Part shown: positions 5,099 through 8,137 of the stretch, piece after piece
Layout: every line of letters starts with the position of its first letter
Numbering within the stretch: the stretch's first letter is position 1
DNA from: an uncultured Eubacteriales bacterium
GTDB taxonomy: Bacteria; Bacillota; Clostridia; Oscillospirales; Oscillospiraceae
Assembly (NCBI GenBank): GCA_900549645.1
Contig: URPD01000064.1
Location: 1 to 8,137, forward strand
Direction of reading: 5' to 3'
Length of the DNA stretch: 8,137 nucleotides
The notes under the pieces: model-generated
Told to the model about the DNA's origin: nothing
Databases searched by the model: none
The model's input: the letters and a program-made list of their open reading frames with translations, nothing else
Program-made: the position numbers and the translations under genes

Positions 5099-6400
5099 AT
5101 GAATGATATAAATAAACAGCTGATAGACTTCATCTCCGCAAGCCCCAGCGCTTATCACGCGGTCGAGAACGTCCGGCGCGAGCTGGATGCCGCGGGCTAC
5201 ACGGAGCTTTTCGAGGGCGACGACTGGAGCGTCGCCGCGCCGGGCAAATATTACGTCCGCCGCAACGGCTCCTCCATTATCGCACTGCGCCTGCCGAAGC
5301 CGGATTTCCGCGGCTTCATGGTCATGGCCGCGCACAGCGATTCGCCGTCGTTCAAAATCAAGTGGAACTCCGACGTCAAGGCCGCCGGGATGTACACCAT
5401 GCTCAACGTTGAAAAATACGGCGGGATGCTGTGCTCCACTTGGCTCGACCGCCCCCTCTCCGTCGCGGGGCGCGCGATAGTCGCCGAGGGCGGGCGCATG
5501 GCGTCCAGACTCGTGAACGTTGACCGTGACCTCGCGGTCATCCCGAACGTCGCAATACATATGGACAGAAGCGCCAACGACGGCAAGAGCTACAACGCGA
5601 ACGTCGATATGCTGCCGCTCATCGGTTCCGCAGAGCTGAAAACCGGCTTCAAGGCCATCGTCGCGCAGAGCCTCGGCGTCGCCGAGGACGCGCTGCTGGC
5701 GGGCGATCTGATCCTCTACCCGCGCGAGCGCGGCTGTGTCTGGGGCGCTGAGAACGAGTACGTCTCCTCCGCGCGGCTTGACGACCTCCAGTGTGTTTAC
5801 GGCTGTCTGCGCGGTCTGCTCGACGCCGCCGACGGCGAGAGCGCCGCAGTGCTCAGCGTGTTCGACAACGAAGAGGTCGGCAGCGGGACGAAGCAGGGCG
5901 CGGACTCCAGCTTTCTTGAGGACGTGCTGTACCGCGTGTGCGCCGCGCTTGGCCGCAGTGACGCGCAGTACCGCGCGCTGCTGACCAACAGCTTCATGGT
6001 GTCCGCCGACAACGCCCACGCCGTGCACCCGAACCATCCTGAGTACGCCGACCGCAACGACCGCCCGGAGATGAACAAGGGCATCGTCATAAAGCACAAC
6101 GCGAACCAGCGCTACACGACCGACGCCGTCTCCGCCGCCGCCTTCGAGGCGGTGTGCCGCCGCGCGGGAGTCCCGGTGCAGAGCTTCACCAACCGCGCCG
6201 ACATCGCGGGCGGCTCCACGCTTGGGCATATCAGCGCCGCGCACGTCTCGATAAACACGGTCGATATCGGCCTTGCCCAGCTTGCGATGCATTCCGCGTA
6301 CGAGACCGCCGGGGCGAAGGACACCGAATACCTCGCCGCCGCCGCGCGCGAATTCTTCGGCAGCAGCTTTGCCCAGCGCGGCGAAATTACGGAAATTTGA
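5099..6400 (+). CDS. apeB: M18 family (aspartyl-type) aminopeptidase
   Basis: A probable cytosolic zinc aminopeptidase of 433 residues, the usual length for the family, which removes N-terminal (often acidic) residues from peptides. All expected active-site motifs are present: His79 in AHSDSP, Asp228 in RLDDL, the catalytic and zinc-binding glutamates 258-259 in DNEEVGS, Asp304 in SADNAHAVHPN, and His398 in AMHSAYE. STWLDRPLS (113-121) and TLGHISAAH (374-382) are also typical. M18 enzymes form large dodecameric shells. The ATG at 5099 is chosen because AGGGAGA (5086-5092) lies 6 bases before it and the promoter is just upstream; an earlier in-frame ATG at 5018 precedes the promoter. It is first in an operon with the serine hydrolase gene, 17 bases downstream. 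Substrate preference is not shown by the sequence, and the symbol is used in the family sense. Confidence 0.95.
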   Translation: MNDINKQLIDFISASPSAYHAVENVRRELDAAGYTELFEGDDWSVAAPGKYYVRRNGSSIIALRLPKPDFRGFMVMAAHSDSPSFKIKWNSDVKAAGMYTMLNVEKYGGMLCSTWLDRPLSVAGRAIVAEGGRMASRLVNVDRDLAVIPNVAIHMDRSANDGKSYNANVDMLPLIGSAELKTGFKAIVAQSLGVAEDALLAGDLILYPRERGCVWGAENEYVSSARLDDLQCVYGCLRGLLDAADGESAAVLSVFDNEEVGSGTKQGADSSFLEDVLYRVCAALGRSDAQYRALLTNSFMVSADNAHAVHPNHPEYADRNDRPEMNKGIVIKHNANQRYTTDAVSAAAFEAVCRRAGVPVQSFTNRADIAGGSTLGHISAAHVSINTVDIGLAQLAMHSAYETAGAKDTEYLAAAAREFFGSSFAQRGEITEI

Positions 6401-6417
6401 AAGATCAGGGATAGGAC

Positions 6418-7704
6418 ATGAGAGAGAAGATAAGCAGATTTCTTGCGATACTGCTATGCGCGGCGCTGATCCTTGCGCTGCCCTGCGCGGCGTTTGCCGA
6501 CGGGGAGGACGGCGGCGAAGCGCCCGTCGACCCGGCTCCGGTAGAGCCTGCGCCCGTGGAATCCGAAGCCCCCGCCGAGCCGGAGCAGACGCCTGCGCCG
6601 GAGCAAAGCTCCGCCCCAGCGGCCACCGTGCCGGAAGAGCAGGTGGACGAGGTCATCATCAGCGCCGAGACCGTGGAGGACGGCGTACTGAATTCCGACG
6701 AGCTGAAGAAGCTGATAGAGGACTTCCTCGATGAGCGCGGCATCGCGCATGACCGCTTCCGCCTCGGCTACACCTACACCGGCACCAACGAGACTTGGTA
6801 CTATAACGGCGATGTGTGGAGTTACAGCGCGAGCGTGTACAAGCTGCCGCTGATGATGATGCTCGCGCAGAAGGTCGCAAACGGCGAGCTGAAGCAGGAC
6901 GACAAGGTCTGCGGCGTCGATCTCACCTATGCCGAGACCTCGGTGCTGACCTACTCGAACAACGACTACGCCCATGTGATGATACATTATTTCGACTCCG
7001 AGCGGGACTACCGCGAGCAGCAGGTCAAAATGTCCGACGTGCCGGTCGAGGACATCCCGGAGCGGTACTACGTCAGCAGCCATTTTTCGCCGCGCTTCGT
7101 GATCGGCGTGCTGCGCAATCTGTACGAGAACCCCGACCAGTTCCCGAACATAGTGGAATGTCTCAAGGTTGCGATGCCGGGGCAGTACCTCAGCCGGACG
7201 CTTGGCGACAAGTACGAGGTGGCGCAGAAATACGGCGCGTATGAGCAGTTCAACAACATCGCCGGCATCGTCTACATGCCGCATCCGATCTTCATTGCGA
7301 TAAACACGACTTGGGTTGGCAACGCGGAGCAGGTGCTGGCCGACGCGGGCAAGCTGCTGGCGGACTACACGCTGACGCTGGACGCGCGGCTTGAGGAGCG
7401 CGAGAAGGCCGCAAAGGCCGAGGAGGAACGCAAGCTTCAGGAAGAGGAGGCAGAGCGCAAGCGCCTTGAGGAAGAGGCGGCGCAGGCCGAGGAAGAAGCG
7501 CGCATCGCCGAGGCGCAGGCCGTTCAGGAGCGGGCGCAGGCCGAGGAGGAAGCGGCGGCAGAAGAGGCCGTCGCCGTGCGCAACCGCGTGATATGTGCTG
7601 TCGCCGGGGTTGTCGTGATCGCGGCGGTGATCGCAATCGCGGTCATAAGCGGGAAAAAGAAAAAGCGCCGCCGCGCCGCCCATCGCGGCCGCCATTCGGC
7701 GTAA
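6418..7704 (+). CDS. Secreted, C-terminally membrane-anchored serine hydrolase of the class A beta-lactamase fold
   Basis: A 428-residue envelope protein. Residues 1-27 are a signal peptide with a likely cut after AFA. Residues 28-78 are a Pro/Glu/Ala-rich linker. Residues about 88-321 are a penicillin-recognising serine hydrolase domain with SVYK (Ser139 nucleophile, Lys142), SNN (180-182, the SDN position) and KYG (271-273, the KTG position), followed by NNIAGIVY. Residues 322-388 are a Glu/Ala/Arg coiled coil, 391-412 a hydrophobic membrane span, and 413-428 a strongly basic tail expected in the cytosol. I see no clear class A ExxxN omega-loop, so a peptidoglycan or peptide hydrolase role is as likely as drug hydrolysis; the substrate is unknown. 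AGGGA (6407-6411) precedes the ATG by 6 bases. The gene is 17 bases after the aminopeptidase stop and 22 before the lipoprotein gene, so probably in one operon. Confidence 0.85.
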   Translation: MREKISRFLAILLCAALILALPCAAFADGEDGGEAPVDPAPVEPAPVESEAPAEPEQTPAPEQSSAPAATVPEEQVDEVIISAETVEDGVLNSDELKKLIEDFLDERGIAHDRFRLGYTYTGTNETWYYNGDVWSYSASVYKLPLMMMLAQKVANGELKQDDKVCGVDLTYAETSVLTYSNNDYAHVMIHYFDSERDYREQQVKMSDVPVEDIPERYYVSSHFSPRFVIGVLRNLYENPDQFPNIVECLKVAMPGQYLSRTLGDKYEVAQKYGAYEQFNNIAGIVYMPHPIFIAINTTWVGNAEQVLADAGKLLADYTLTLDARLEEREKAAKAEEERKLQEEEAERKRLEEEAAQAEEEARIAEAQAVQERAQAEEEAAAEEAVAVRNRVICAVAGVVVIAAVIAIAVISGKKKKRRRAAHRGRHSA

Positions 7705-7726
7705 ATAAAGCATAGTGGTGATGTGG

Positions 7727-8137
7727 ATGAAGAAAATGATATGCGCCGTGCTCATACTGTGTATGGCGTTCAGCCTCTGCGCCTGCGGCGGCAGCACCTA
7801 CGGGGTGCGCGAGCTGGAGGTGCTTGTGGAGCAGGAATATTCCCTTGCCTTCCGCAATGACGACAGTACATATAACTACGTGACCGCCGCCATCGAGACG
7901 CTCAACGCCGAGGGCACGGTCGGCGACCTGACCGGCAAATGGTTCGGCTCCAGCATAATCGACTTCAAAAAGGACGCCAAGGCGCTTGAAAAGGTCGGTA
8001 TGCCTGAGCCGAGGACGTTTATAATCGGCGTGGACATCAACTCCTTCCCCATGGCCTACGTCGTGGACGGAAACTACTGGGGCTTCGACGTGCAGCTTGC
8101 GATGGCGGTGTGCGAACGCCTTGGCTGGACGCTGCAG
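7727..8137 (+). CDS. Lipoprotein solute-binding protein of an ABC transporter, N-terminal part (cut by window end)
   Basis: An open frame of 137 codons running off the window without a stop. Residues 1-20 are a lipoprotein signal peptide with lipobox LCAC, Cys20 being the lipid-modified residue and GG following. From about residue 97, RTFIIGVDINSFPMAY and GFDVQLAMAVCERLGW fit the start of a type 3 (amino-acid type) solute-binding domain. Before it, residues about 32-75 (EQEYSLAFRNDD, AIETLNAEGTVGDL, KWFG) resemble the end of the same domain type, an odd order discussed in the findings. The protein would sit on the outer face of the membrane and deliver an amino acid or similar solute to a permease presumably encoded downstream. 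The start at 7727 (MKK) is preferred, with the GTGGTGAT ribosome-like site at 7715-7722; ATG 7721 is in frame. It probably shares the operon of the serine hydrolase gene. Confidence 0.85.
   Translation, partial: MKKMICAVLILCMAFSLCACGGSTYGVRELEVLVEQEYSLAFRNDDSTYNYVTAAIETLNAEGTVGDLTGKWFGSSIIDFKKDAKALEKVGMPEPRTFIIGVDINSFPMAYVVDGNYWGFDVQLAMAVCERLGWTLQ

Noticed and set aside
4621..5106. Plus-strand open frame (161 codons) across the repeat region, and smaller frames beside it
   Set aside because: It reads straight through two repeat elements and the M18 promoter, giving Arg/Ser/Cys-rich peptide from repeat DNA. No ribosome site or conserved domain is visible, so it is treated as a false gene.
5084..6292. 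Long minus-strand open frame (402 codons) opposite the M18 gene
   Set aside because: All M18 active-site motifs are in the plus-strand frame; the antisense product is Val/His/Arg-rich and resembles no known family.
6418..7704. Antibiotic-resistance beta-lactamase
   Set aside because: The fold motifs are present, but KTG is replaced by KYG, no clear omega-loop catalytic glutamate is seen, and the protein has a large stalk and membrane anchor, so a resistance role is not supported.
6454..7797. Long minus-strand open frame (447 codons) opposite the serine hydrolase gene
   Set aside because: The plus strand shows a signal peptide, catalytic motifs, coiled coil, membrane span and ribosome site. 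The antisense product is low-complexity and lacks its own start signals.

Overview
The window looks like the chromosome of a moderately GC-rich, endospore-forming Bacillota, most likely a Clostridia/Oscillospirales gut lineage. The evidence is spmA-spmB spore-maturation genes, an AbrB-type transition-state regulator whose start closely matches Bacillus AbrB, vegetative promoters often of extended -10 form (TGnTAnAAT), and repeats of a kind I recall from uncultured gut Clostridia. The lineage is an inference; no rRNA or tRNA gene is present to confirm it.

Layout. Positions 1-87 hold the edge of an unseen region and a hairpin with a T-run. From 88 to 2110 on the minus strand come spmA, spmB (ATGA overlap) and yitT (62-base gap, own promoter). 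Divergent from spmA is abrB (2273-2518, plus), with a strong promoter, a strong ribosome binding site and a strong terminator. A convergent intergenic region with three successive hairpins separates abrB from an M3-family oligoendopeptidase gene (2688-4376, minus). A gene-free stretch (4377-5098) holds a promoter for that peptidase, three different inverted-repeat elements, and a good promoter for the next operon. The plus-strand operon from 5099 onward encodes an M18 aminopeptidase, a secreted serine hydrolase of the class A beta-lactamase fold anchored by a C-terminal membrane segment, and the start of a lipoprotein solute-binding protein cut by the window edge.

How the genes may work together. 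SpmA and SpmB are membrane proteins needed for full spore core dehydration. AbrB-type regulators hold post-exponential and sporulation genes off during growth, and this one is transcribed away from spmA across a shared 162-base region. The M3 oligoendopeptidase and M18 aminopeptidase are probably cytosolic peptide-recycling enzymes. The solute-binding protein suggests import of amino acids or similar small solutes, and the serine hydrolase suggests an envelope function. A joint pathway for the last operon is only inferred from co-transcription.

No clearly new multi-gene system (defence, CRISPR, phage, biosynthetic cluster) is visible. The points most worth a second look are the repeat elements at 4500-4945, the unusual architecture of the membrane-tethered serine hydrolase, and the solute-binding protein, which begins with what looks like the end of such a domain before a fresh domain starts.
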